Source: Coprococcus_A sp051877705
GTDB lineage: Bacteria > Bacillota > Clostridia > Lachnospirales > Lachnospiraceae
DNA length: 13,537 nt
Direction of reading: 5' to 3'
Assembly: GCA_051877705.1 (NCBI GenBank)
Contig: JBJEJD010000116.1
Coordinates: forward strand, 1-13,537
Part shown: positions 6,003 through 13,467 of the stretch, piece by piece
Numbering within the stretch: position 1 is the stretch's first letter
How the letters are laid out: each line of letters starts with the position of its first letter
Program-made: the position numbers and the translations under genes
The notes under the pieces: model-generated
What the model saw: the letters and a program-made list of their open reading frames with translations, nothing else
The model's database searches: none
Told to the model about the DNA's origin: nothing

Positions 6003-6104
6003 TTCAGGAGCATCTGGACATTCCAGAGAATGGCTGTCCGAGACCACTGAAAAGGGAACTGAAAGATTCAGTTAGTTTTTCAGTAGTTTCGGAAGGCTCC
6101 TGAA
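6003..6104 (+). promoter_or_regulatory. Multi-stem pnp leader RNA with possible Shine-Dalgarno switch
   Basis: Five helices can be drawn in 102 bases. P1: TTCAGGAGC (6003-6011) with GCTCCTGAA (6096-6104), 9 perfect pairs. P2: CTGGA with TCCAG (6014-6018, 6022-6026). P3: CCGAGAC (6038-6044) with GTTTCGG (6086-6092), one G-U. P4: ACTGAAAA (6046-6053) with TTTTCAGT (6077-6084). P5: AACTGAA (6057-6063) with TTCAGTT (6067-6073). P3, P4 and P5 stack into one long arm. The CTCCT of the 3' P1 arm (6097-6101) could instead pair with AGGAG of the pnp ribosome site (6115-6119). Loss of the 5' arm would therefore free it to hide the start of pnp. Confidence 0.6.
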
Positions 6105-6126
6105 AATTTAAAGAAGGAGATTAAAA

Positions 6127-8220
6127 ATGGCAAAAGAGTATAAGAGTTTTTCCATGGAACTGGCCGGCAGAACATTGCGTGTTGATATCGGCCGTGTAGC
6201 TGCTCAGGCCAATGGTGCCGCCCTGATGTATTATGGTGATACAGCAGTATTATCAACAGCCACTGCATCCGAGAAACCGCGGGATGGAATCGATTTCTTT
6301 CCGTTAAGTGTAGAATATGAAGAGAAGTTATATTCTGTAGGTAAGATTCCGGGAGGATTTAATAAGAGAGAGGGTAAAGCCAGTGAGAATGCGGTTTTGA
6401 CATCCCGTGTCATTGACCGCCCAATGCGCCCGTTATTCCCAAAGGACTATCGTAATGATGTGACTTTGAACAATCTTGTTCTCTGTGTAGACCCGGAGTG
6501 CAGTCCTGAACTGACAGCAATGCTTGGTTCAGCTATTGCAACCTGTATTTCAGATATTCCATTTGACGGTCCTTGTGCAATGACACAGGTTGGTCTCATT
6601 AATGGTGAATTTGTTTTTAATCCTTCTGCATCCCAGAAGGCTGTATCTGATCTTGCTCTGACTGTTGCATCAACACGTGAAAAAGTAATTATGATCGAGG
6701 CAGGAGCCAATGAAGTTCCGGAAGCAAAGATGCTTGAAGCAATTTTTGCTGCACATGAAGTGAACCAGACGATCATCGAATTTATCGACAAGATCGTGGC
6801 AGAATGTGGTAAGACAAAGAGTGAATATGAACATTATGTCATTCCGGAAGAGTTAACAGAGGCGATTAAGGCAATCGTACCTCCTGCAGAGATGGAAGAG
6901 GCTGTTTTCACAGATGAAAAGCAGAAACGTGAAGCCAATATACGTGATATTAAGGACAGACTGGCTGAGGCTCTGGCTGAGCATGAGGACTGGCTGCCGC
7001 TGATTGATGATGCTGTTTATCAGTATCAGAAGAAGACTGTTCGCAAGATGATCCTGAAGGATCACAAACGTCCGGATGGCCGTGCAATCAATGAGATCCG
7101 TCCGCTTGCTGCAGAGATCGATCTGTTCGCAAGAACTCATGGTTCTGCCATGTTTACAAGAGGCCAGACTCAGATATGTACCATGACAACACTGGCACCT
7201 TTATCAGATGCGCAGCGCATTGATGGCCTGAATGAGCTTGTCACGTCCAAACGTTATATGCATCATTATAATTTCCCGTCCTATTCTGTAGGAGAGACTA
7301 AGCCTTCAAGAGGACCGGGACGTCGTGAGATCGGTCATGGCGCGCTTGCTGAGAGAGCATTGGTTCCGGTACTTCCGGCAGAAGACGAGTTCCCGTATGC
7401 TATCCGTACAGTTTCTGAAACCTTTGAGTCCAATGGTTCAACTTCTCAGGCAAGTATCTGTGCCTCTACCCTGTCATTGATGGCAGCAGGCGTTCCTATC
7501 AGGAAACAGGTGGCAGGTATTTCCTGTGGTCTGGTTACAGGTGATACAGATGATGATTATATTGTTCTGACAGATATCCAGGGTCTTGAGGACTTCTTTG
7601 GTGATATGGACTTCAAAGTAGCAGGTACCCATGATGGTATTACAGCTATCCAGATGGATATCAAGATTCATGGTCTGACACGTCCGATTATCGAAGAGGC
7701 CATTGCCAGAACCAAGGAAGCAAGAGAATATATCATTAACGAGATCATGACACCTGTTATTGCGGAACCTCGTAAGGAAGTTGGCAAATACGCACCGAAG
7801 ATCACGCAGATTCAGATCGATCCGTCTAAAATTGGTGATGTTGTGGGTCAGAAGGGAAAGGTTATTAATCAGATCATCGATGAGACTGGTGTTAAGATCG
7901 ATATTACCGATGACGGTGCTGTATCCATCTGTGGTGTAAACAAAGACAATATTCAGAAAGCTGTTAATATGGTTCAGATGATTGCTTCTGAATTTGAAGA
8001 GGGCAAAATCTATACAGGTAAAGTTGTGAGCATCAAAGAATTCGGTGCATTCCTTGAATTTGCTCCAGGCAAGGAAGGTATGGTTCATATTTCCAAACTG
8101 GACAGAAAGCGTGTTAACCGCGTGGAAGATGTACTGACGCTTGGTGATGTTATCAAGGTAAAATGTATGGGTAAGGATAAGATGGGAAGAATCAGCTTCA
8201 GTAAGAAGGATGCTGAATAA
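6127..8220 (+). CDS. pnp: Polyribonucleotide nucleotidyltransferase (PNPase)
   Basis: A 3'-5' phosphorolytic exoribonuclease that degrades mRNA to nucleoside diphosphates and can also add tails; it works as a trimer in the cytoplasm, often with RNase E/Y-type decay complexes. The 697 residues match the family. Layout: first RNase PH-like domain (KIPGGFNKREGKASENAVL near residues 73-91, RVIDRPMRPLFP), an all-helical linker, second RNase PH-like domain with GETKPSRGPGRREIGHGAL and the metal/catalytic aspartate segment DMDFKVAGT starting at 493, then a KH domain (GQKG loop at 574-577) and a C-terminal S1 domain (YTGKVVSIKEFGAFLEF to RISFSKKD). The start is fixed by AAGGAGA ending 6 bases upstream. 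It probably shares the rpsO promoter and appears to be controlled by the structured leader directly before it. Nothing looks broken or missing. Confidence 0.98.
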   Translation: MAKEYKSFSMELAGRTLRVDIGRVAAQANGAALMYYGDTAVLSTATASEKPRDGIDFFPLSVEYEEKLYSVGKIPGGFNKREGKASENAVLTSRVIDRPMRPLFPKDYRNDVTLNNLVLCVDPECSPELTAMLGSAIATCISDIPFDGPCAMTQVGLINGEFVFNPSASQKAVSDLALTVASTREKVIMIEAGANEVPEAKMLEAIFAAHEVNQTIIEFIDKIVAECGKTKSEYEHYVIPEELTEAIKAIVPPAEMEEAVFTDEKQKREANIRDIKDRLAEALAEHEDWLPLIDDAVYQYQKKTVRKMILKDHKRPDGRAINEIRPLAAEIDLFARTHGSAMFTRGQTQICTMTTLAPLSDAQRIDGLNELVTSKRYMHHYNFPSYSVGETKPSRGPGRREIGHGALAERALVPVLPAEDEFPYAIRTVSETFESNGSTSQASICASTLSLMAAGVPIRKQVAGISCGLVTGDTDDDYIVLTDIQGLEDFFGDMDFKVAGTHDGITAIQMDIKIHGLTRPIIEEAIARTKEAREYIINEIMTPVIAEPRKEVGKYAPKITQIQIDPSKIGDVVGQKGKVINQIIDETGVKIDITDDGAVSICGVNKDNIQKAVNMVQMIASEFEEGKIYTGKVVSIKEFGAFLEFAPGKEGMVHISKLDRKRVNRVEDVLTLGDVIKVKCMGKDKMGRISFSKKDAE

Positions 8221-8250
8221 TCCTGAAGATGATATAATTTTTTAAATATG

Positions 8251-8324
8251 AAAGGCTGTTGTAGTTTTTATGAATGACACCTGTTATCTGGAGTGTCTGA
8301 GTAAATTCTGCAGCAGCTTTTGTG
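8251..8324 (+). terminator. Long hairpin after pnp, probable terminator
   Basis: AAAGGCTGTTGTAG (8251-8264) pairs with CTGCAGCAGCTTTT (8308-8321) in 14 pairs including three G-U. Inside is a second hairpin, GACAC (8276-8280) with GTGTC (8293-8297). The T run is short and partly within the stem, so it may serve as a weak terminator or a 3' end stabiliser. It starts 30 bases after the pnp stop. Confidence 0.45.
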
Positions 8325-8373
8325 ATATTGGAAAGTTTGTTCAGCTTTTATCTGTACGGAGTTATGGAATTCA

Positions 8374-8382
8374 TGGTAAAAT
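8374..8382 (+). promoter_or_regulatory. Possible extended -10 promoter for the zinc-ribbon membrane gene
   Basis: TGGTAAAAT has the TGn extension and a -10-like TAAAAT (8377-8382), with no good -35 seen 17 bases upstream. It lies about 47 bases before the next gene and after the pnp hairpin. The region is A-rich, so chance resemblance is possible. Confidence 0.35.
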
Positions 8383-8428
8383 AAAATAAAAAGGTGTGTG
8401 CTGCTGTGCAGGTGAAAAGGAGTTGCTT

Positions 8429-9406
8429 ATGAAAATAAAGCTTTGTCCATTATGTGACAGTGAGATGAAGAAAGCCCATTATTGTGATTGCTGTCATTCG
8501 TTTATATGGCGACCGGAGATAGTGGATATACATTATAATGCGGAGAGCAGGAATCTGAGGGAGGAAGACTGCGCGTATGGATCAAGTCATGATCAATATG
8601 ATCATGGGGATTCTGTTTCAGGAAGAAAAGATCTGAAGCGTCAGAGACAGAGAACAAAGTATAATGACGGAAAAACAAAATCAAAAAACTGGCTTTCAAA
8701 GGCAATTGTTATCATTGTCGGTCTGAATATTCTTGGCGGTCTGGCAGGCGGTGTAATCGATTTTGTTGAAGAATATATAGACGATTATAAATGGAACGAA
8801 AGGATTCCGGAGTATCTGTCACAGGAGATTCCGATTGGAGGTACGATTGAAACGGAGCCTGCTGTGGAGGCTGGTGATTATGTGGAAATATCCGATGAAG
8901 AACTGGCGGATTATCCTGAAGGCTGTAATGGCTACGAGCATTTTGAATTGACGCAGAATAAGTTGGCGGCAGAGCTTCATGACTGGATCGGCGGCTATTA
9001 TGGAGAAAACAGAGAGGCCACTTACTATGAACCGGGAGATAATTACAAGTTTGTAAGCGAAGAGAATGAAACATACATATATCTCCAAAAATATTTTTGC
9101 TTTGATCTTCCAACCGAGGCATATGGTTATATACAAGTCAATTGGGACAGTGTAACCGAACAGATTCATTCTGTTGAGGCGTCCTTTGGGGCATCGGAAA
9201 AAGAAGATGCTGTACAGCTGCTGGCACAGCTGATTGAACTGCTGGGTGAAGAGACGGATCAGGCAATGGCAGAAGAGGAAAGCAGAGAATTTTTTGACAA
9301 TACTTCAGAGGGAAATTTCAGTATGATCTCTCATGATATGTATGTGTTTGTTTATACTTCTGCTGCGGATGGAACAATATGGATGGAGGTCTCTCCTTTT
9401 GATTAA
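8429..9406 (+). CDS. Unrecognised membrane protein with N-terminal zinc ribbon
   Basis: I do not recognise this 325-residue protein. The ATG at 8429 is chosen for its AAAAGGAG site 6 bases upstream; a GTG at 8396 would add a cysteine-rich MCCCAGEKELL lacking a good ribosome site. Residues 6-22 form a short zinc ribbon (Cys6-x2-Cys9 and Cys19-x2-Cys22, with an extra Cys21). A hydrophilic stretch follows, basic towards its end (GRKDLKRQRQRTKYN), then one hydrophobic segment at about 92-114 (AIVIIVGLNILGGLAGGVI). The remaining 210 residues are acidic and without further membrane segments. By the positive-inside rule the ribbon is cytoplasmic and the acidic domain outside. Several tyrosine/acid-rich segments (WIGGYYGENREATYYEPGD) suggest a folded extracellular domain. 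It seems to be transcribed alone. A role in sensing or envelope binding is possible but unproven. Confidence 0.8.
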   Translation: MKIKLCPLCDSEMKKAHYCDCCHSFIWRPEIVDIHYNAESRNLREEDCAYGSSHDQYDHGDSVSGRKDLKRQRQRTKYNDGKTKSKNWLSKAIVIIVGLNILGGLAGGVIDFVEEYIDDYKWNERIPEYLSQEIPIGGTIETEPAVEAGDYVEISDEELADYPEGCNGYEHFELTQNKLAAELHDWIGGYYGENREATYYEPGDNYKFVSEENETYIYLQKYFCFDLPTEAYGYIQVNWDSVTEQIHSVEASFGASEKEDAVQLLAQLIELLGEETDQAMAEEESREFFDNTSEGNFSMISHDMYVFVYTSAADGTIWMEVSPFD

Positions 9407-9508
9407 TAACAGCATTTTTTGGACTGTTTTATACTGTACATTGATAAAGAAATGTTTTATGTATACAAGATTGTGTGAAAAAATAAACAAAATAGGCATG
9501 GTATGTTC

Positions 9509-9537
9509 TTGACGTTCTATACAAATTGTATTAAAAT
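9509..9537 (+). promoter_or_regulatory. Strong sigma-A promoter of the pyruvate oxidoreductase gene
   Basis: TTGACG (9509-9514) and TAAAAT (9532-9537) are separated by exactly 17 bases, each with 5 of 6 consensus bases. The predicted transcription start is near 9544, about 65 bases before the ATG. This also rules out an apparent longer reading frame starting at 9543, whose start codon would not be in the mRNA. Confidence 0.8.
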
Positions 9538-9548
9538 AAACAGTGAAG

Positions 9549-9575
9549 AATGACTACCTGTCAATAGTAGTTATT
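9549..9575 (+). promoter_or_regulatory. 5'-end leader hairpin of the oxidoreductase mRNA
   Basis: AATGACTAC (9549-9557) pairs with GTAGTTATT (9567-9575) in nine pairs with one G-U, around a 9-base loop. It would sit about five bases from the predicted 5' end of the transcript and 18 bases before the ribosome site AAGGAG (9594-9599). A stem at this place is known to protect mRNAs from 5'-end-dependent decay; that function here is inferred. Confidence 0.5.
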
Positions 9576-9608
9576 GATATGGTCATACATAGAAAGGAGA
9601 AAATTATC

Positions 9609-12600
9609 ATGGCAAAAGTTATGAAAACGATGGATGGTAATACCGCTGTTGCATGGACTTCCTATGCGTTTACAGAGGTTGCAGGTATCTTCCCTATCAC
9701 ACCATCCTCACCTATGGCAGAAGTAACTGACGATTGGGCAGCAAACGGCAGAAAGAACATCTTCGGTCAGACAGTTAATGTAGTAGAAATGGAATCCGAA
9801 GCAGGTGCTTCAGGTGCAGTTCATGGTTCTATCGCTACTGGTGCATTAACAACAACTTATACAGCTTCTCAGGGCTTATTACTTATGATCCCTAACATGT
9901 ATAAGATCGCAGGTGAATTACTTCCTTGTGTATTCCATGTAAGTGCCAGAGCTTTAGCTTACCATGCACTGAACATTTTTGGTGATCACTCTGATGTTAT
10001 GGCTTGCCGTCAGACAGGTTTTGCAATGCTTTGCTCCAACTCCGTACAGGAAGCTATGGATTTATCAGCTGTTGCTCATCTTTCTACAATCAAGGGCCGT
10101 GTTCCATTCCTTCATTTCTTTGATGGTTTCAGAACTTCTCATGAGATTCAGAAAGTTGAATGTACAGATTATGATGAATTAGCTAAATTAGTAGATTATG
10201 ATGCACTTGCTCAGTTCAGAGCAGACGCTCTGAATCCGGAACATCCGGTTATGAGAGGTACAGCTCAGAATCCGGATATTTATTTCCAGGGTCGTGAAGC
10301 AAGCAACAAGTTCTACGATGCACTGCCTGCAATTGTTGAGGAGTACATGGCTAAAGTCAGCGAGATGACAGGCCGTGAGTACAAGCTGTTCAACTACTAT
10401 GGTGCACCGGATGCTGAGAGAATCATCATCGCTATGGGCTCCATGTGTGAAGCTGCTGAAGAAGTTATCGATTACCTGACAGCTAAGGGTGAGAAGGTTG
10501 GTATCGTTAAAGTTCATCTTTACAGACCATTCTGCGCAGACAAGCTGTTCGAAGCTATCCCTGCTACAGTTAAGAAGATTGCAGTTATGGATAGAGTTAA
10601 GGAAGTTACAGGCTACGGCGAACCTCTTTATGTTGATGTATGTGCAGCTGCTTTCAAGGAAGGCAAGACATACGATATCGTTGGCGGACGTTATGGCCTT
10701 GGTTCCAAGGACGTTACACCAGGCTCCATCATCTCCATTTACGAGAATCTGAAGCTTGATCAGCCAAAGAACAACTTCTCTGTAGGTATCGTTGATGATG
10801 TAACAGGTCTTTCACTGCCAATCATTCCAGAGGTTGACGTTGCTCCTGCAGGTACAACAAGCTGTAAGTTCTGGGGTCTTGGTTCTGATGGTACAGTAGG
10901 TGCCAACAAGAACTCCATCAAGATCATCGGTGACCACACAGATATGTATGCTCAGGCATATTTCCACTATGATTCCAAGAAGTCCGGTGGTGTTACACAG
11001 TCTCATCTTCGTTTCGGTAAGACACCTATCCGTTCCACATACCTTGTAAAGACAGCTGACTTCATTGCATGTCATAATCAGGCATACATCCATATGTATG
11101 ATATCCTTGGCGACATCAAGGAAGGCGGTACATTCCTGTTCAACACAGTTTGGGCTCCTGAAGAACTTGAAGAGAAGCTTCCATCCAGAGTTAAACAGCA
11201 GCTGGCTAGAAAACATGTTAAATTCTACATCCTGAATGCAGCAGCAGTTGATGCAGAACTGAAGTTAAATGGTAAGACCAATGCCGTTCTTCAGGCAGCA
11301 TTCTTCAAACTGGCTAACATTATTCCTATCGATACAGCAGTTAAGTATATGAAGGAAATGATTGTTAAGTCCTACGGCAAGAAGGGTGAAGATATTGTTA
11401 ATAAGAACTTCGCAGCAGTTGATGCAGGTCTTGACAAGCTTGTTGAGATTCCTGTACCAGAAAGCTGGGCTACATGTCCTGACGATGCTCCGGTTGTACA
11501 TGATGTACCAGAATTCGTAAAAGACGTTGTATTCCCAATGAACGCATGCGATGGCGATTCCTTACCAGTATCTGCTTTCAATGGCAGAGAAGATGGTCAC
11601 TTCCCTCTGGGAACAGCTGCATACGAAAAACGTGGTGTTGCTGTTAAGGTTCCTGTATGGGATAGCGCTAAATGTATTCAGTGTAATCAGTGTTCATATG
11701 TTTGTCCTCATGCAACAATCAGACCTGTTCTGTTAACAGATGAAGAAGTAGCTGCAGCTCCAGCTGGCTTCGGTGCTGTTGCAGGTAAGGCTAACCTTGC
11801 TGGCAAATATCAGTTCAAGATGCAGGTATCTCCACTTGACTGTCTGGGCTGCGGCAGCTGTGCAAACATCTGTCCTACAAAGGCTCTGGCTATGGTTCCA
11901 CTGGAAACTCAGCTTGGCGAAGCTCCAAACTGGGAATATGCAGTAGCTCTTCCACAGAAGGCTAACCCAATGGATAAATATACAGTTAAGGGTTCACAGT
12001 TCGAGAAACCGTTACTTGAGTTCTCAGGCGCTTGCGCAGGCTGTGGTGAAACACCTTACATCAAACTTGTAACACAGTTGTTTGGTGATAGAATGTATGT
12101 TGCTAACGCAACAGGTTGTACATCTATCTGGGGTGGTTCTGCTCCTTCCATGCCTTATACAACCAACGAAAAAGGCCAGGGTCCTGCATGGTGTAACTCC
12201 CTGTTCGAGGATAACGCTGAGTTTGGTTTAGGTATGTTCATGGGTCAGAAACATCGTAGAGAAGCATTAGCTTCCAAGATCAAAGGCTTAATCGAACTTG
12301 GTGTTGCTGCTGACGAAGCTAAGGCTTGGTTAGACACTAAGGAAGAAGGCGACGCTTCCAAGGCTACATCAGCTGCTCTGTTAGCTGCTGCTAAGGCTTA
12401 TGACGGCGACAATGCTGAAGCTAAGGCTATCTGTGATGCTATCGTTGAAGGCTATGACTTATTAGTTAAGAAGTCACAGTGGATCTTCGGTGGTGACGGC
12501 TGGGCATACGATATCGGTTACGGCGGTCTCGATCATGTTCTTGCTTCCAATGAAGATATCAACGTATTCGTTGTAGATACAGAAGTTTACTCCAATACTG

Positions 12601-13121
12601 GTGGTCAGGCTTCCAAGTCCACACCTGTAGGTGCAGTTGCTAAGTTCGCTGCTTCAGGTAAGAAGACAAAGAAGAAAGACCTTGGTATGATGGCTGCTTC
12701 CTATGGTTATGTATACGTAGCACAGGTTGCTATGGGATCTAACATGAACCAGTTCATCAAGGCTCTTAAAGAAGCTGAAGCATATCATGGCCCATCATTA
12801 ATTATTGCTTATGCTCCATGTATCAACCACGGTATCAAGGGTGGTATGGCAGGTGCTCAGACAAGAATTAAACAGGCAGTAGATTGCGGTTACTGGTCAT
12901 GCTGGAGATTCAACCCAGAACTGAAGGCTCAGGGCAAGAATCCATTTATCCTTGATTCTACTAAGGAACCTAAGGGCGACTTCAGAGCATTTATCATGGA
13001 TGAAGTTCGTTATGCATCTCTTAAGAAGGGCTTCCCAGAAACAGCTGAAGAACTGTATGCTAAGACAGAAGCAGATGCTAAGGAAAGACTGGCTGGCTAC
13101 ATTAAGAAAGCTGCTGAATAA
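9609..13121 (+). CDS. nifJ: Pyruvate:ferredoxin (flavodoxin) oxidoreductase, single-chain
   Basis: It oxidises pyruvate with coenzyme A to acetyl-CoA and CO2 and passes electrons to ferredoxin, the central step between glycolysis and fermentation in anaerobes. At 1170 residues it is the one-chain form. The start at 9609 has AAAGGAG 9 bases upstream. Active-site residues known from the Desulfovibrio africanus enzyme fall at Thr31 (FPITPSS), Glu64 (EMESEAGA) and Arg114 (VSARAL). After the gamma-type domain come two ferredoxin-type clusters: Cys689, 692, 695, 699 and Cys745, 748, 751, 755. The proximal cluster would use Cys809, Cys812, Cys837 and Cys1071. The thiamine diphosphate motif starts GDGWAYD (Asp963). 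Codon use is much more uniform (many GCT, GTT, ACA, AAG) than in its neighbours, which fits very high expression. It is a single-gene unit with a strong promoter and terminator. The symbol could equally be por. Confidence 0.97.
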   Translation: MAKVMKTMDGNTAVAWTSYAFTEVAGIFPITPSSPMAEVTDDWAANGRKNIFGQTVNVVEMESEAGASGAVHGSIATGALTTTYTASQGLLLMIPNMYKIAGELLPCVFHVSARALAYHALNIFGDHSDVMACRQTGFAMLCSNSVQEAMDLSAVAHLSTIKGRVPFLHFFDGFRTSHEIQKVECTDYDELAKLVDYDALAQFRADALNPEHPVMRGTAQNPDIYFQGREASNKFYDALPAIVEEYMAKVSEMTGREYKLFNYYGAPDAERIIIAMGSMCEAAEEVIDYLTAKGEKVGIVKVHLYRPFCADKLFEAIPATVKKIAVMDRVKEVTGYGEPLYVDVCAAAFKEGKTYDIVGGRYGLGSKDVTPGSIISIYENLKLDQPKNNFSVGIVDDVTGLSLPIIPEVDVAPAGTTSCKFWGLGSDGTVGANKNSIKIIGDHTDMYAQAYFHYDSKKSGGVTQSHLRFGKTPIRSTYLVKTADFIACHNQAYIHMYDILGDIKEGGTFLFNTVWAPEELEEKLPSRVKQQLARKHVKFYILNAAAVDAELKLNGKTNAVLQAAFFKLANIIPIDTAVKYMKEMIVKSYGKKGEDIVNKNFAAVDAGLDKLVEIPVPESWATCPDDAPVVHDVPEFVKDVVFPMNACDGDSLPVSAFNGREDGHFPLGTAAYEKRGVAVKVPVWDSAKCIQCNQCSYVCPHATIRPVLLTDEEVAAAPAGFGAVAGKANLAGKYQFKMQVSPLDCLGCGSCANICPTKALAMVPLETQLGEAPNWEYAVALPQKANPMDKYTVKGSQFEKPLLEFSGACAGCGETPYIKLVTQLFGDRMYVANATGCTSIWGGSAPSMPYTTNEKGQGPAWCNSLFEDNAEFGLGMFMGQKHRREALASKIKGLIELGVAADEAKAWLDTKEEGDASKATSAALLAAAKAYDGDNAEAKAICDAIVEGYDLLVKKSQWIFGGDGWAYDIGYGGLDHVLASNEDINVFVVDTEVYSNTGGQASKSTPVGAVAKFAASGKKTKKKDLGMMAASYGYVYVAQVAMGSNMNQFIKALKEAEAYHGPSLIIAYAPCINHGIKGGMAGAQTRIKQAVDCGYWSCWRFNPELKAQGKNPFILDSTKEPKGDFRAFIMDEVRYASLKKGFPETAEELYAKTEADAKERLAGYIKKAAE

Positions 13122-13157
13122 TCAGTCAATGATTCTTCGGAATAGAGTATAGACAGG

Positions 13158-13184
13158 ACCCCCGGTGCTTGCACCGGGGGTTTT
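13158..13184 (+). terminator. Strong intrinsic terminator of the oxidoreductase gene
   Basis: ACCCCCGGTG (13158-13167) pairs perfectly with CACCGGGGGT (13172-13181) around CTTG, and TTTT follows. The GC-rich ten-pair stem starts 36 bases after the stop codon. Confidence 0.93.
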
Positions 13185-13399
13185 GCTGTAAAAATAAGAT
13201 TCACAATCCTGCCTGTGTCAGCGGGCATTATTGTTAGTCGTTGTTTCACTGGTACTCGCATTTTGCAAAGACGACGGGCGCGTGCTTTGCGTTTGTTGTC
13301 AAAAACGATATTTTGCAAGTCGGTTTTTTGAAAATCACACATCTATCCGCTTGAAAATCGTCATAGTGTATTCGGGCGGATTTTTTCTTTTCTTTTTCC
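13185..13399 (+). other. Gene-free stretch with hairpins; possible small RNA region
   Basis: No convincing protein gene lies between the oxidoreductase terminator and the next promoter. One clear hairpin is present: GCAAAGACG (13265-13273) with CGTGCTTTGC (13281-13290), nine pairs with one bulged G. ATTTTGCAA occurs twice, at 13260-13268 and 13310-13318. A terminator-like stem follows at 13345. No good promoter could be found for a transcript ending there, so a small RNA is only a possibility. A 61-codon open frame from a TTG at 13231 lacks a ribosome site and runs through the terminator. Confidence 0.4.
13345..13397 (+). terminator. Second intrinsic terminator, with no gene upstream
   Basis: ATCCGCTTGAA (13345-13355) pairs with TTCGGGCGGAT (13371-13381) in eleven pairs with two G-U, around a 15-base loop. 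A long pyrimidine run (TTTTTTCTTTTCTTTTT) follows directly. It lies 160 bases past the oxidoreductase terminator with no open gene between, so it is a backup stop or the end of an unannotated short RNA. It also insulates the next promoter. Confidence 0.65.
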
Positions 13400-13428
13400 T
13401 TGAAAAAGAGTCTTGAACGTGGTATAAT
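13400..13428 (+). promoter_or_regulatory. Consensus sigma-A promoter for the gene at the right edge
   Basis: TTGAAA (13400-13405) and TATAAT (13423-13428) are 17 bases apart, with 5 and 6 of 6 consensus bases. Transcription would start near 13435, leaving a short AT-rich leader of about 33 bases before the TTG start at 13468. Confidence 0.8.
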
Positions 13429-13467
13429 TCTCTATACTAATATTATATATTATTCGGAAGGTCTATC

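Noticed and set aside
7474..8088. 204-codon minus-strand open frame within pnp
   Set aside because: It is antisense to the KH/S1 part of a fully conserved pnp, with no ribosome site recognised.
9407..9508. Imperfect inverted repeat between the zinc-ribbon gene and the oxidoreductase promoter (ACATT/AATGT)
   Set aside because: Only five AT-rich pairs with scattered flanking matches, expected by chance in such sequence.
9543..9608. Longer N-terminus for the pyruvate oxidoreductase
   Set aside because: The added 22 codons start at or before the predicted transcription start; MAKVMKTMDGN with AAAGGAG is the family-like start.
13231..13416. 61-codon open frame starting at TTG
   Set aside because: No ribosome site, runs through a terminator stem and poly-T tract that give FFLFFFL, so the hydrophobicity is an artefact.
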